The notes under the pieces are model-generated. The model had not been told where the DNA came from, ran no database searches, and worked only from the letters and a program-made list of their open reading frames with translations. From Candidatus Methanoperedens nitratireducens (GTDB lineage: Archaea > Halobacteriota > Methanosarcinia > Methanosarcinales > Methanoperedenaceae), in NCBI GenBank assembly GCA_020724545.1, contig DYGR01000004.1, positions 1-53,207 of the forward strand: a DNA stretch of 53,207 bases. The letters run 5' to 3'. The translations under genes and the position numbers were made by a program. Of this stretch, positions 34,771-43,480 are shown piece after piece; position 1 is the stretch's first letter, and every line of letters begins with the position of its first letter.

Positions 34771-34969
34771 TTACACCAAACTTCTTTTCAAATTCAGCGC
34801 TAGAAACAGTTCCTTCTTTTTTAATAGTTTCAAGTTTTTTCATATACTCAGGTTTAACATGATGTAGATCAATGTTAATGTCTTCAATATTTTCTTCAAT
34901 TTCAGCGACCTTTTTCTTTAAAAAATCAAGATCGGATATGATTCTCTCTAACAATTCTGCTTCAGGCAT
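34721..34969 (-). CDS. Antitoxin-like coiled-coil protein (fused to toxin scar)
   Basis: 82 residues: a coiled coil (ERIISDLDFLKKKVAEIEENIEDI), then PEYMKKLETIKKEGTVSSAEFEKKFG, the form of the antitoxins that pair with the RelE proteins of methanogens. The last part (VSERDLKQSSSLQASAA) reads the toxin DNA out of frame, because the deletion that removed the toxin's start also took the antitoxin stop. The antitoxin fold may survive; its toxin does not. Confidence 0.6.
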   Translation of the reverse strand: MPEAELLERIISDLDFLKKKVAEIEENIEDINIDLHHVKPEYMKKLETIKKEGTVSSAEFEKKFGVSERDLKQSSSLQASAA

Positions 34970-35007
34970 AATACTCTATCTATCTGTAAGAGTATTTATA
35001 TCTTGTA

Positions 35008-35316
35008 TTACTCAAATTCTTTCGCCTTCTCAGGTAACCTATTCTCTATTACTTCAATCAGAGCATCAAAATCCCCTTCTGCTAACGAGCGCACATCCTC
35101 CTCACCGCGTAAAATCAAATCCACAAGATAGGTAAGCTCTTCATCTGTCAATCTGGTAAACCTGGCCGCAAAATCCTCAGGAGATTCGGATACCCTGTGG
35201 GATACAGGGACCAGAACAAATTTAAAATCATGACCTGGAGCAGGACCTGTTGCGCCTTCAAGCTCAGGCGCCAGTTTTGCAAGTATTCTCTTATCCAGGT
35301 CTGTGAGCTGTCTCAT
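35008..35316 (-). CDS. Hypothetical acidic protein
   Basis: 102 residues, largely helical: MRQLTDLDKRILAKLAPELE, TRLTDEELTYLVDLILRG and FDALIEVIENRLPEKAK. The family is not recognised. Its start overlaps by 4 bp the stop of the LEA-like lipoprotein gene, so the two are translated together and may act together. Confidence 0.7.
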   Translation of the reverse strand: MRQLTDLDKRILAKLAPELEGATGPAPGHDFKFVLVPVSHRVSESPEDFAARFTRLTDEELTYLVDLILRGEEDVRSLAEGDFDALIEVIENRLPEKAKEFE

Positions 35317-35789
35317 GTTCTCAGGGTCTCAGGTGTAATCTCTCTTGTAATCTCAAATGGGATCTCAAATTCGGTTACTCCCAGGTCAAGAAACGCAGAG
35401 CCATCTATTCTTATTGTAACAGCGCCCTCCCTTGCAATCTCTGATACAGCCTGAATAGCCTGTGTATTATTAACCGCTACAGGTACTGTTACTGGTGTTT
35501 GTCCCTCACTCCTGATCTCTACATCGTATTTTTCTCCGTGCCCCAGAAAGTTAGACTCACTGTCCTGTAGATAGTATATATCAAAGGCAATCCTTGCAAG
35601 GTTTGCGCCAACAGGATTTGGATTATCGACTACAACATGAACATCCAGATTCAAGACTTCCTGGGTGACATTTACGACATCGACATCTCTTACAGTGACT
35701 GTTGGTTTCTGTAGCTCGACTCTCTCTTCGATACAGCCACTTACTATGATTGCCGCCATGACCAAAAGCAAGGCAAATTTATGTTTCAT
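35313..35789 (-). CDS. LEA14-like (WHy-domain) lipoprotein
   Basis: 158 residues. The signal peptide ends in a lipobox-like VSGC (C19). The mature part LDVHVVVDNPNPVGANLARI, FDIYYLQDSESNFLGHGE and PVTVPVAVNN is the LEA type 2/WHy fold, seen in stress proteins and archaeal surface lipoproteins. It is probably anchored on the outer face of the membrane. Confidence 0.82.
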   Translation of the reverse strand: MKHKFALLLVMAAIIVSGCIEERVELQKPTVTVRDVDVVNVTQEVLNLDVHVVVDNPNPVGANLARIAFDIYYLQDSESNFLGHGEKYDVEIRSEGQTPVTVPVAVNNTQAIQAVSEIAREGAVTIRIDGSAFLDLGVTEFEIPFEITREITPETLRT

Positions 35790-35855
35790 AAATTTTATTT
35801 AACCTGCATACCTAAAAAATGTATCGGCTTGAACAATTTTAGCCAGATACGTCTA

Positions 35856-36578
35856 TTAATTTCCAGACTTTTCTATTTTTGGGATTATGATCGGCCTGTT
35901 AGCACCGATTTTACATGAGTCAGTACACTTAAAACAGGCAAAACAGTCAGGATGTTCTATTGTCCTGCTTTTTCCTGTATAATCCTTACAGATATCCATG
36001 TGGCATGCCGTATGGCATTTTTTGCAATTTTTGCAGTCCTCTATTGATATATGAAGGATCTTGTTCTTTGACAGGATGGACTGCGCATAACCAACAGGAC
36101 AGAAGCTGCACCATGTCCTTGGCATGTATATAATGCCAAGAGGTATCGATATCAAAAGCGTGGTGGCTATGCATATGAATACAATAAATCCACCTATGGA
36201 TGCAAGTTTATCCTGGGATATCAGAAGCGGATTTTTCCCCAGAAGGACAATAATGAACATGGTCGCCATTATCGATGCGATAAACAATTTAAACCCTGTA
36301 GTCCTCAGTCTTTTGGGAATACTGGATCTATATGATACTTTCCCAAGGACATATTCAAGGAACGTCCCGCGTGGGCACAGCCATCCACACCAGAATCTTC
36401 CCAGAACAGACGCCAGCAGGATTCCCCCTGCCAGTACAGCCCCTATCAGGAGAAGCCCGATCTCAAAGTACTTATCATTATGCGTTGCTATCCCATACAG
36501 TGCAATCACAAAGATTACCGAGCTTACCATTAAAGATGTAAGCTGAACTGTTTTTCTTATTTTTGAGAATTTATACAT
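35856..36578 (-). CDS. NapH/YccM-like membrane polyferredoxin
   Basis: 240 residues from ATG 36578 (GGAG site); the open upstream extension is not family-like. Four or five membrane spans carry two cytoplasmic CxxxCP motifs, RFWCGWLCPRGTFLEY and TWCSFCPVGYAQS. The C-terminus has two [4Fe-4S] sites (CKNCKKCHTACHMDIC; CFACFKCTDSCKIG). Such proteins pass electrons between quinols and periplasmic or cytoplasmic redox partners. Its partner is not next to it. It is divergent from purH. Confidence 0.87.
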   Translation of the reverse strand: MYKFSKIRKTVQLTSLMVSSVIFVIALYGIATHNDKYFEIGLLLIGAVLAGGILLASVLGRFWCGWLCPRGTFLEYVLGKVSYRSSIPKRLRTTGFKLFIASIMATMFIIVLLGKNPLLISQDKLASIGGFIVFICIATTLLISIPLGIIYMPRTWCSFCPVGYAQSILSKNKILHISIEDCKNCKKCHTACHMDICKDYTGKSRTIEHPDCFACFKCTDSCKIGANRPIIIPKIEKSGN

Positions 36579-36743
36579 ATGCAATACTCCTATCTTAAAG
36601 CCCAGAGAGTTGCAGCGGCAACTCCATGCCATAAGACTTGTTCTGTTCATTATAGTACTTAAAGGTTTTGTCAAAACCATACACAACCATTGGTTCAGAA
36701 AAGCTTATAACGTTCATTTTCTATTCATATAAGGTGATGCATT

Positions 36744-38351
36744 CTGCCAAAAAAAGCTCTAATCAGTGTCTCTGATAAGACCGGCATAATTGATTTTGCA
36801 GCCGCGCTTAACAGGCTTGGTTTTGATATCATCTCAACAGGTGGAACGTCCAGAGTTCTAAGAGATGCGGGTATAGCTGTAATAGATGTATCCGCCCTGA
36901 CAGGTTTTCCTGAGATGATGGAGGGAAGAGTAAAGACACTTCACCCCATGATACACGGTGCTGTTCTTGCTGCGCGGGACAATCCACTTCATATAAAAGA
37001 AGCAAGTCGGGAAGGTATTGATCTCATTGATATAGTCGCTATGAATCTCTATCCTTTTGAAGAGGTTGCAGCACGGGAAAATGCTACTCTGGATGAGGCT
37101 ATTGAGAATATCGATATTGGTGGACCTGCTCTTGTAAGGGCTGCTGCAAAGAATTACAGGCATGTTGCTGTAATAACCGATCCCCTGGATTATCGTGCTA
37201 TTCTAAAAGAACTTGAAGATGGGGATATCAGCCTTCACACAAAAGAGCGGCTGGCTGTAAAGGCCTTTCGCAGAATAGCAGATTATGATTGCGCTATTGA
37301 TAGATACTTAAGCCGCAAGCTGATCAACGAGGATATTCTCAGGCTGAAATTCGTCGAAGGTCGAACGCTCAGGTATGGAGAAAACTGGCATCAAAGTGCC
37401 TGGTTCTATAAAGAGCCAGGTGTGACTGAACCCTCTCTTGCAAACGCAAAACAACTCCACGGAAAAGCGCTGTCGTATAATAACTATGTAGATGCTGAGG
37501 GCGCATTGAACGTGGTGCTTGAGCTCAAGAATAGCAATGCTGTAGCAGTAGTGAAGCACAACAACCCGTGTGGATTTGCAACAGGTAAAACACTCTCTGA
37601 GGCTTTATCCAAGGCATGGGACGGAGATCCTGTATCATCGTTTGGCAGTATTATTTGCATGTCGCAGAAGCCTGATCTTGAGACCCTGGAATTCCTGAGG
37701 GGCAAGTTTGTGGAGCTGATAATCGCGCCAGGCTATGATGATGATGCGCTTGTGTTCCTCAGGAACAAGAGCAAAGATCTGAGAATCCTGGAGCTCCCTA
37801 TGGATAATGGAATTCAGCTTGAGAATACATATCGTTATATCGTGGGCGGGCTGCTTATGCAATCAAGGAACAGGGGATTGTATAAGAGATGGGATGTCGT
37901 CAGCGAGCATCCTTTTCCTGATGACAAAAGAGGGCTTGCCGAGTTCGCATTGACCGCCTGCAAATACACAAAATCCAATGCTGTTGTCATAGCACGCGAG
38001 TACAAAAAGGGGTTTTACCATGTACTTGCAATGGGCGCAGGCCAGCCAAACAGAGTAGATTCTATCCGAAAGCTTGCTGCAACAAAAGCAGTCGATAACC
38101 TGAAACTGCTGTACGAACAAGAGAAACCTGATATAAGCGAGGATGAATTCATTAAACGTGTTCTGAATGAGTGCGTTCTTGCAAGTGATGCCTTCTTCCC
38201 ATTTGATGACAGCATCATCTATTCGGCAGAAAACCACATCAGATATATTGTATCTCCAGGCGGTTCGATAAGGGATAAAGAAGTGATAGCAACTGCAAAC
38301 AGGCTCGGTATTTCACTTGTTTTCACTGGAATGAGGCATTTCCTGCATTGA
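36744..38351 (+). CDS. purH: Bifunctional AICAR transformylase/IMP cyclohydrolase PurH
   Basis: About 535 residues. The family's N-terminus (LPKKALISVSDKTGIIDFAA, IISTGGTSRVLRDAG) lies upstream of the first in-frame ATG (36915), so the start must be CTG 36744 or ATT 36741; TGA is in frame just before, and AAGGTGAT is correctly placed. The MGS-like cyclohydrolase domain (1-145) has LTGFPEMMEGRVKTLHP; the transformylase domain has KHNNPCG and SSFGSIICM. It performs the last two steps of IMP synthesis. Many archaea use PurP and PurO instead. Confidence 0.93.
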   Translation: MPKKALISVSDKTGIIDFAAALNRLGFDIISTGGTSRVLRDAGIAVIDVSALTGFPEMMEGRVKTLHPMIHGAVLAARDNPLHIKEASREGIDLIDIVAMNLYPFEEVAARENATLDEAIENIDIGGPALVRAAAKNYRHVAVITDPLDYRAILKELEDGDISLHTKERLAVKAFRRIADYDCAIDRYLSRKLINEDILRLKFVEGRTLRYGENWHQSAWFYKEPGVTEPSLANAKQLHGKALSYNNYVDAEGALNVVLELKNSNAVAVVKHNNPCGFATGKTLSEALSKAWDGDPVSSFGSIICMSQKPDLETLEFLRGKFVELIIAPGYDDDALVFLRNKSKDLRILELPMDNGIQLENTYRYIVGGLLMQSRNRGLYKRWDVVSEHPFPDDKRGLAEFALTACKYTKSNAVVIAREYKKGFYHVLAMGAGQPNRVDSIRKLAATKAVDNLKLLYEQEKPDISEDEFIKRVLNECVLASDAFFPFDDSIIYSAENHIRYIVSPGGSIRDKEVIATANRLGISLVFTGMRHFLH

Positions 38352-38360
38352 GAAATTAAA

Positions 38361-38433
38361 TTTATACCTGTATAATTTCTAGTTAAGTTTATGTAGCATC
38401 ATTGTAATTCATTATATAACAATCGATAGGAGG
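38361..38433 (+). promoter_or_regulatory. Promoter and ribosome-binding site of the alba gene
   Basis: A TATA-like TTTATACC (38361-38368) lies 10 bp beyond the purH stop. AGGAGG (38428-38433) sits 4 bp before the alba ATG and is the strongest ribosome-binding site seen in this stretch, as expected for an abundant chromatin protein. Confidence 0.5.
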
Positions 38434-38437
38434 CACA

Positions 38438-38713
38438 ATGACTGAGAATAACACGGTATATATCGGAAACAAGCCAGTGATGAACTATGTTCTCGCTGTG
38501 GTCAAGGAATTTAGCAACGGTGCAAAAGAGGTTACTATCAAAGCAAGAGGAAAAGCAATATCAAGAGCAGTGGATGCTGTAGAGGTCTCAAGGAACAGGT
38601 TCATAACAGATGTTAAAATAAACGATATCAAGATCGGTACTGAAAAAATTGCCTCAGAAAATGGAGTGTCCAATGTCTCCATTATTGAGATTGTGATAAC
38701 CAAACAACTTTAA
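38438..38713 (+). CDS. albA: Chromatin protein Alba
   Basis: 91 residues: [40 protein letters not shown] and the C-terminal strands. The GxKPxMNYV and [10 protein letters not shown] motifs are diagnostic. Alba coats DNA and RNA, and its binding is controlled by acetylation of the lysine near the IGNKP motif in Sulfolobus. It is a monocistronic gene with its own promoter and terminator. Confidence 0.96.
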   Translation: MTENNTVYIGNKPVMNYVLAVVKEFSNGAKEVTIKARGKAISRAVDAVEVSRNRFITDVKINDIKIGTEKIASENGVSNVSIIEIVITKQL

Positions 38714-38714
38714 A

Positions 38715-38760
38715 TTTTTTTTCTACAATTATGAGTAAGGAGCCGCCAGTGAAGGCGGCT
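38715..38760. terminator. T-run plus hairpin between convergent genes
   Basis: Directly after the alba stop lies a run of eight T (38715-38722), an archaeal-type terminator. It is followed by a perfect 7-bp stem AGCCGCC (38741-38747)/GGCGGCT (38754-38760), which could end transcription arriving from the convergent GYD gene. Confidence 0.6.
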
Positions 38761-38770
38761 GGATGCCTGC

Positions 38771-39055
38771 TCATTTAAGTGATTCAATGAACTGGTTAAC
38801 AGGTATTACCCTGTAGGTTCTTGTTTTGATGCTGCCGCGGGACAAAAGTTCAACAATTGCCTTGAAGATCATATTCTCACTCTCGCATTCTACGATGGTC
38901 AGGAAGTCAAAGTCTCCCAGGACAATGTACTGATCAAGTACGTTTATACCCATACCTTTAAGCTCGGTATTAACTTCTTTTACTCTATCAGGATTCTTCT
39001 TAAGGGTCTTAGCACCTTCATCTGTCAGATCGGACATTATAACATATCTCGCCAT
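38771..39055 (-). CDS. GYD-domain protein
   Basis: 94 residues of the GYD family (PF08734): RYVIMSDLTDEGAKTLKKNP, DQYIVLGDFDFLTIVECES and a C-terminal IKTRTYRVIPVNQF. It is a ferredoxin-like fold of unknown function, common in archaea and bacteria. It stands alone between alba and an MFS transporter. Confidence 0.85.
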   Translation of the reverse strand: MARYVIMSDLTDEGAKTLKKNPDRVKEVNTELKGMGINVLDQYIVLGDFDFLTIVECESENMIFKAIVELLSRGSIKTRTYRVIPVNQFIESLK

Positions 39056-39154
39056 AATCTATACCTCCAATTCCCAAATAATGATAGGGCTTTTCTTGTA
39101 TATATATTTGACACTCTCCAATAGCTTAAATACCTTATCACATATTAAAAAGTC

Positions 39155-40369
39155 ATGGATACCATGACTAAAAAAACAGGCTACCGGGAGATATACCTTC
39201 TTGGCATTTTGACGTTCATACTGATGTTCAGCGTTACCCTCATCTATCCTGTACAGAAGGAATTTGTCATGGAGAGGTTCAATATCGTATCTTTGAAAGA
39301 GACAAGCCTCTTTGTCTCAGTAAACCTTGCAGCCTATGTAATATTCTCACTTATCTGGGGCAGCATATCTGATAGAATGGGGAAGAGAAAAATTTTCATC
39401 CTGGCAGGCTTTCTGGGAAACGCTGTCCTCATGTTCAGCCTCACCCTGGCGCCCACCATGGCGGTATTGCTGGTGCTGCGCTTTATTGAAGGAATCTTCA
39501 CGGTCATGGCATTTTCTCTTCTCATGGCCTCGGTACTGGACATAGTAAAACAGACACACTATGGTAGGGGAATGGGGATACTTGGCATGGGTATGGCATT
39601 TGGCAATGCCATGGGCGCACCTTTTGGTGGAAAGATCGGCGCAGTAGATCCCCTGTATCCCCTCTACGTTGGCTCATTCATGCTGCTTATCGGGGCATCG
39701 ATTACGGCAATAGCTCTCAAAGAGCGCAAACTTGAGTCAAGATCAGCCTCATTGAGAGACGCACTGCTGTTACTTAAGGAAGAGAAGAGGATATTTATAC
39801 CGTATGCCTTTTCCTTTGTAGAGCGGTTCACAGTAGGGTTTTTTGTTGTGATATTCCCGCTTATGCTTGCCATTAAATACGGTATTGGTTCAGGGAGTAT
39901 CGGGATGTACATGACAGCGTTTTTAATACCTTTTGCCTTCCTTCAGTATCCCCTCGGCGCTATATCTGATAGGATAGGAAGAGTGCCCCCATTGATTGTC
40001 GGTTCCCTGCTATACGGTATCGCAGTGGTGAGCGTGGGCATTGTTGCGCCGCCAATGCTGGTCGTGGTTATGGTACTGGGTGGTGTGGTTGGGGCCCTCA
40101 TGTATCCACCATCGGCTGCACTGGCAGGCGATCTGGCAAATCTGGCAAAGCGGGGCACTGCTATGGGCGGGTTCAACCTGTTCGGCTCTCTTGGCTTCGC
40201 AGCAGGTCCCTTTATAGGCGGGGTGGTTGCGGATCGGTACGGCTTCCAGGCAAGCTTCGCTGTAGCTGGATTAGCGGTAATTATTATAGCTCTTATATTC
40301 TTTTCATCCCTTATTGAGATCAATAAAAAAGTAAGTCTTCATGATAAATTATTGAAAAATAACAGATAG
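39155..40369 (+). CDS. Major facilitator superfamily transporter
   Basis: 404 residues, about 12 spans. The MFS loop 2-3 signature GSISDRMGKRKIFILAG and its repeat GAISDRIGRVPPLIVG are clear. Substrate is unknown; the overall form resembles drug-efflux and sugar-phosphate types. Its 3' end overlaps the convergent exchanger gene by 31 bp. Confidence 0.88.
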   Translation: MDTMTKKTGYREIYLLGILTFILMFSVTLIYPVQKEFVMERFNIVSLKETSLFVSVNLAAYVIFSLIWGSISDRMGKRKIFILAGFLGNAVLMFSLTLAPTMAVLLVLRFIEGIFTVMAFSLLMASVLDIVKQTHYGRGMGILGMGMAFGNAMGAPFGGKIGAVDPLYPLYVGSFMLLIGASITAIALKERKLESRSASLRDALLLLKEEKRIFIPYAFSFVERFTVGFFVVIFPLMLAIKYGIGSGSIGMYMTAFLIPFAFLQYPLGAISDRIGRVPPLIVGSLLYGIAVVSVGIVAPPMLVVVMVLGGVVGALMYPPSAALAGDLANLAKRGTAMGGFNLFGSLGFAAGPFIGGVVADRYGFQASFAVAGLAVIIIALIFFSSLIEINKKVSLHDKLLKNNR

Positions 40370-41283
40370 GTGATATAGCCAAGGTATATCGCGAGGTAGA
40401 GTATTCCATCACTGCGTGATACCCTTGTTTTCACCAGATGATATGCTAATAGAAAGGTTACCGCAAATAGGAACACGCTGTCCCATTTTATCATGTCAAA
40501 ATTCATGTAGATCGGACTCAGTGAGGCTGCGAATCCCAGAACCCACATGATATTGAATATGTTTGAACCAACGATATTGCCAACAGACATGCCAAAGAAC
40601 CCTTTTTTCGCTGCAGTTATGCTTACTACCAGTTCAGGTAATGATGTGCCTGCTGCTATTATAGTTGCGCCGATCAGCCATTCTGTTACTCCCAGTCCCT
40701 TTGCAACCTGAACTGCAGAGTCAACTGCAAACCTTCCGCTTATTATTACCACAAGTAAACAGGCAATGACAATACCAATTTCCCTGGGCTTTGACACTGT
40801 TTCGTCTTTTATCAACTGGTTGGAGGCTCTATCATGCCTGAGCAGGTAGTATGTATAGCCAGCCAGTAATAGAATCATAATAAAGCCTGCTGTGCGGCTT
40901 ATACCTCCAAAAAAGAAAATAAGGGCTACCAGCAAAAGAGTAGTAACCACCATTATGTAATTATCCCGTCCCGTCATATGCGCCTCTTTCACCGTGAATG
41001 ACCTGATATAAGCAGCCAGCCCGAAGACTAAAGCAACATTGAATATGTTGGACCCTATAACATTCGAGACTGAAAGCTGGGGATGATCAGAGACAGAGGA
41101 GATGGAGGAAACGGCAAGCTCAGGAAGGGATGTGCCGTACGCAAGCAGTGTAAGACCTATTACCGCTTCTGTAATACCGAATGCCTTTGCCAGCTTTGCC
41201 GAAGAATCGATTAGTTTATCAGCAAAAACTATCAGGGCTGCAAGGGATAGAATAAGTATGCTGAATTGGATTAGTAATTCCAT
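40339..41283 (-). CDS. Calcium/sodium (CaCA) exchanger
   Basis: 314 residues with the inverted alpha repeats of the CaCA family: GLTLLAYGTSLPELAVS with VSNVIGSNIFNVALV, and GATIIAAGTSLPELVVS with VGNIVGSNIFNIMWV. About ten spans. It would exchange Ca2+ for Na+ (or H+) and fits the Na+-based bioenergetics suggested by the Mrp operon. Confidence 0.93.
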   Translation of the reverse strand: MELLIQFSILILSLAALIVFADKLIDSSAKLAKAFGITEAVIGLTLLAYGTSLPELAVSSISSVSDHPQLSVSNVIGSNIFNVALVFGLAAYIRSFTVKEAHMTGRDNYIMVVTTLLLVALIFFFGGISRTAGFIMILLLAGYTYYLLRHDRASNQLIKDETVSKPREIGIVIACLLVVIISGRFAVDSAVQVAKGLGVTEWLIGATIIAAGTSLPELVVSITAAKKGFFGMSVGNIVGSNIFNIMWVLGFAASLSPIYMNFDMIKWDSVFLFAVTFLLAYHLVKTRVSRSDGILYLAIYLGYITYLLFFNNLS

Positions 41284-41296
41284 GATGGATAGACTC

Positions 41297-41881
41297 TTAG
41301 TGTGTAATTATGTAAATAACTTTTGGTGCCACCTCTGCCCCTTTATCTGCCTCAAAGAACGACCTGGCACTGAAACCGTACATACTGGCTACGATTGATG
41401 CTGGCATCTGCTTAATCCTGGTATTGTAGTCCCTTACCTTTTCATTGTAGCGCATCCGCTCCACTGCAACCCGGTTCTCAGTGCCTTCAAGCTGAGACTG
41501 CAGGGCAAGGAAATTCTCATTCGACTTAAGCTGTGGATAGTTCTCCACGACCACAAGCAGCCTTGCAAGAGCGGAATCCATGCCTCTTGCAGCCTCCATC
41601 TTCTCTTCCTGAGTTGAGGCCGCACTCCATTGACTGCGGAGTCTTGTCACGTTTTCCAGGATATCCTTCTCCTGTGCTGCAAAGCCCTTCACTGTCTCAA
41701 CAAGGTTTGGAATAAGATCAGCACGGCGCTGGTACTGGCTCTCCACCTGGGCCCACTGGGCATCAACGCTCTCCTGTGCTGCTACAATACCGTTATATGT
41801 GAAAAGGAACCAGCCGCCAAACAGGAGCGCAATAACTACTATTGCGCCTAAGACTGCAAGTAATGCGTTTTTCGAATTCAT
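41297..41881 (-). CDS. lemA: LemA-family protein
   Basis: 194 residues: one N-terminal span (LLAVLGAIVVIALLFGGW) and the LemA helical domain YNGIVAAQESVDAQWAQVES, QYQRRADLIPNLVETVKGF and YNTRIKQMPASIVASMYGFS. Function is unknown but it is regularly encoded with TPM proteins, as here. Its ATG overlaps the upstream stop (ATGA). Confidence 0.93.
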   Translation of the reverse strand: MNSKNALLAVLGAIVVIALLFGGWFLFTYNGIVAAQESVDAQWAQVESQYQRRADLIPNLVETVKGFAAQEKDILENVTRLRSQWSAASTQEEKMEAARGMDSALARLLVVVENYPQLKSNENFLALQSQLEGTENRVAVERMRYNEKVRDYNTRIKQMPASIVASMYGFSARSFFEADKGAEVAPKVIYIITH

Positions 41882-42513
41882 CCCGTCACCTCAAATTCAT
41901 CAATAATCTTTCCTATATCGTGAAGTATCCTGATTAGATCCTTTATATATAATTCCTTGTCTTTCTTAAATTTAGTTTTACCATGCTTTATATCATAGAT
42001 CTCTTTTAAGACCTGCATATCTATACCGTATTCATCTGAAACGGTCCTGAGCATATCCTGTGCATCCTCATAATGCAGATCCTTCAGGTACATAAGCCCG
42101 CCTATTATGGGTGCAAGTGTAGGGAGCGCGGAAATTATTAGATCCTCAACGTCCTTACCCTTGAATTGAAGGTACTCTTCACGAAGGTGGATCAGCTTTG
42201 AGCGGAACTCAAACTCAAGCTGGTGGCGCAGGTGCTTTTTAGATATCACTATATCCTTCAGGAAATCCTCACCAGAGAGTATTTTATGATGCTGCTTGAT
42301 GTTCAGGAATTCAATCGGAAACACATCCACGCCGCCAGTGAGCTCTTCCTTTGTAAGGACAAGGGGTATTTCCTTTAATTGCTTGAACCTGCGTAAAGTA
42401 TCAAAATCAAGATTACTGCATACCGCAAGGATGTTCTTCTCATCACCTGTGTAATACTCCATAAGTGCCACCAGGTTCTCTCCAAGTATTTCCTTAATTT
42501 TTTCTGTAGCCAT
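41878..42513 (-). CDS. Nucleotidyltransferase-like hypothetical protein
   Basis: 211 residues. The N-terminal part (VALMEYYTGDEKNILAVCSN; KEIPLVLTKEELTGGVDVFP; IEFLNIKQHHKILSGEDFL) has the layout of a minimal nucleotidyltransferase fold, but with the active-site GSRARG replaced, so it is probably inactive. The C-terminal half is helical. It sits between TPM and LemA genes, overlapping lemA by 4 bp, and likely belongs to that membrane system. Confidence 0.6.
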   Translation of the reverse strand: MATEKIKEILGENLVALMEYYTGDEKNILAVCSNLDFDTLRRFKQLKEIPLVLTKEELTGGVDVFPIEFLNIKQHHKILSGEDFLKDIVISKKHLRHQLEFEFRSKLIHLREEYLQFKGKDVEDLIISALPTLAPIIGGLMYLKDLHYEDAQDMLRTVSDEYGIDMQVLKEIYDIKHGKTKFKKDKELYIKDLIRILHDIGKIIDEFEVTG

Positions 42514-42543
42514 TATATCACCAGTTAATTATCACCATCTTTA

Positions 42544-43296
42544 TCACCATCTGCCTCCAAATCCTCCTCCGCCTGATCTTCCACCGCCGAATCCTCCAAA
42601 GCCACCTCCAAATCCCCCACCACGTCCACCGCCTCCAAAGCCGCCTCTTGGATATCCGCTATAACCGCCATAACCGCCATAATATCCTCTGCCTCTATGT
42701 CTTTGCTCTGACATAGTACTCAAGATAATAATTAATATTACAAAGCCAAAGATTGGAAGAAATAACCAGCCAGGTATCTCTGAGCGATCAGTTTGATTAG
42801 TACCGTATTCTGATATGACCTCTTCATTGCCTCCGATGAGTCCCTCGATTACCAGCATTGCCTCATAGATACCTTTGCCGTATTCGCCATTTTTGAAATT
42901 TGGTACGATTATCCTATCCCCGATGTTAACCTTCATGCTGTCGGTAATAATACCTTCAAGCCCGTAACCCACCTCAAACCTGTATTCCCGCTCCTGTTTT
43001 GCTACAAAAATCAAAAGACCGTTATCCTTATCTTTCTTACCTATGCCGGCTCTCTCAAAGAGCCCTGTAGCATACATCTCCTTTGATTCCCCTTCTAAGG
43101 ATTCTATGGTCACGACCGCGATCTCCACAGTAGTCTCTTTTTCTATCTTCTGTGCAAGCTGTGTTATCTTTGCCTCATATGCCGGGTCTATCATATCGGC
43201 ATTATCGGTAACAAAACCTGCAAGTTGCGGGTAACTGACCGCACTCGCCAGGGGGAGTAACAGTATTAGGAAAACTAATGATATCCATTTTTTCAT
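42544..43296 (-). CDS. TPM-domain membrane protein with glycine-rich tail
   Basis: 250 residues from ATG 43296 (AGGAGC site). A signal peptide (WISLVFLILLLPLASA) precedes a TPM domain (FVTDNADMIDPAYEAKITQL; VEIAVVTIESLEG; NGLLIFVAKQEREYRFEVGY; GLEG), then a span (LFLPIFGFVILIIIL) and a glycine-rich tail ending GGRSGGGGFGGRW. TPM domains occur in phosphatases and photosystem II repair factors. It is the first gene of the TPM/LemA operon. Confidence 0.9.
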   Translation of the reverse strand: MKKWISLVFLILLLPLASAVSYPQLAGFVTDNADMIDPAYEAKITQLAQKIEKETTVEIAVVTIESLEGESKEMYATGLFERAGIGKKDKDNGLLIFVAKQEREYRFEVGYGLEGIITDSMKVNIGDRIIVPNFKNGEYGKGIYEAMLVIEGLIGGNEEVISEYGTNQTDRSEIPGWLFLPIFGFVILIIILSTMSEQRHRGRGYYGGYGGYSGYPRGGFGGGGRGGGFGGGFGGFGGGRSGGGGFGGRW

Positions 43297-43480
43297 TTTT
43301 AGCTCCTGATCGTGCCCAGCATAAGAACTAATAAAGTATCCTCTCAATACTGAAGCCACATCTTTTCGCCTTTTCTCTGCCATATTGGATGTTTAGTTTA
43401 AATATATTGCTATTATTAATAATATAAATGAGGAGGGTTGCGTAAAAGTAACGATAATCTTAAAAAACCACAGAGAACTA

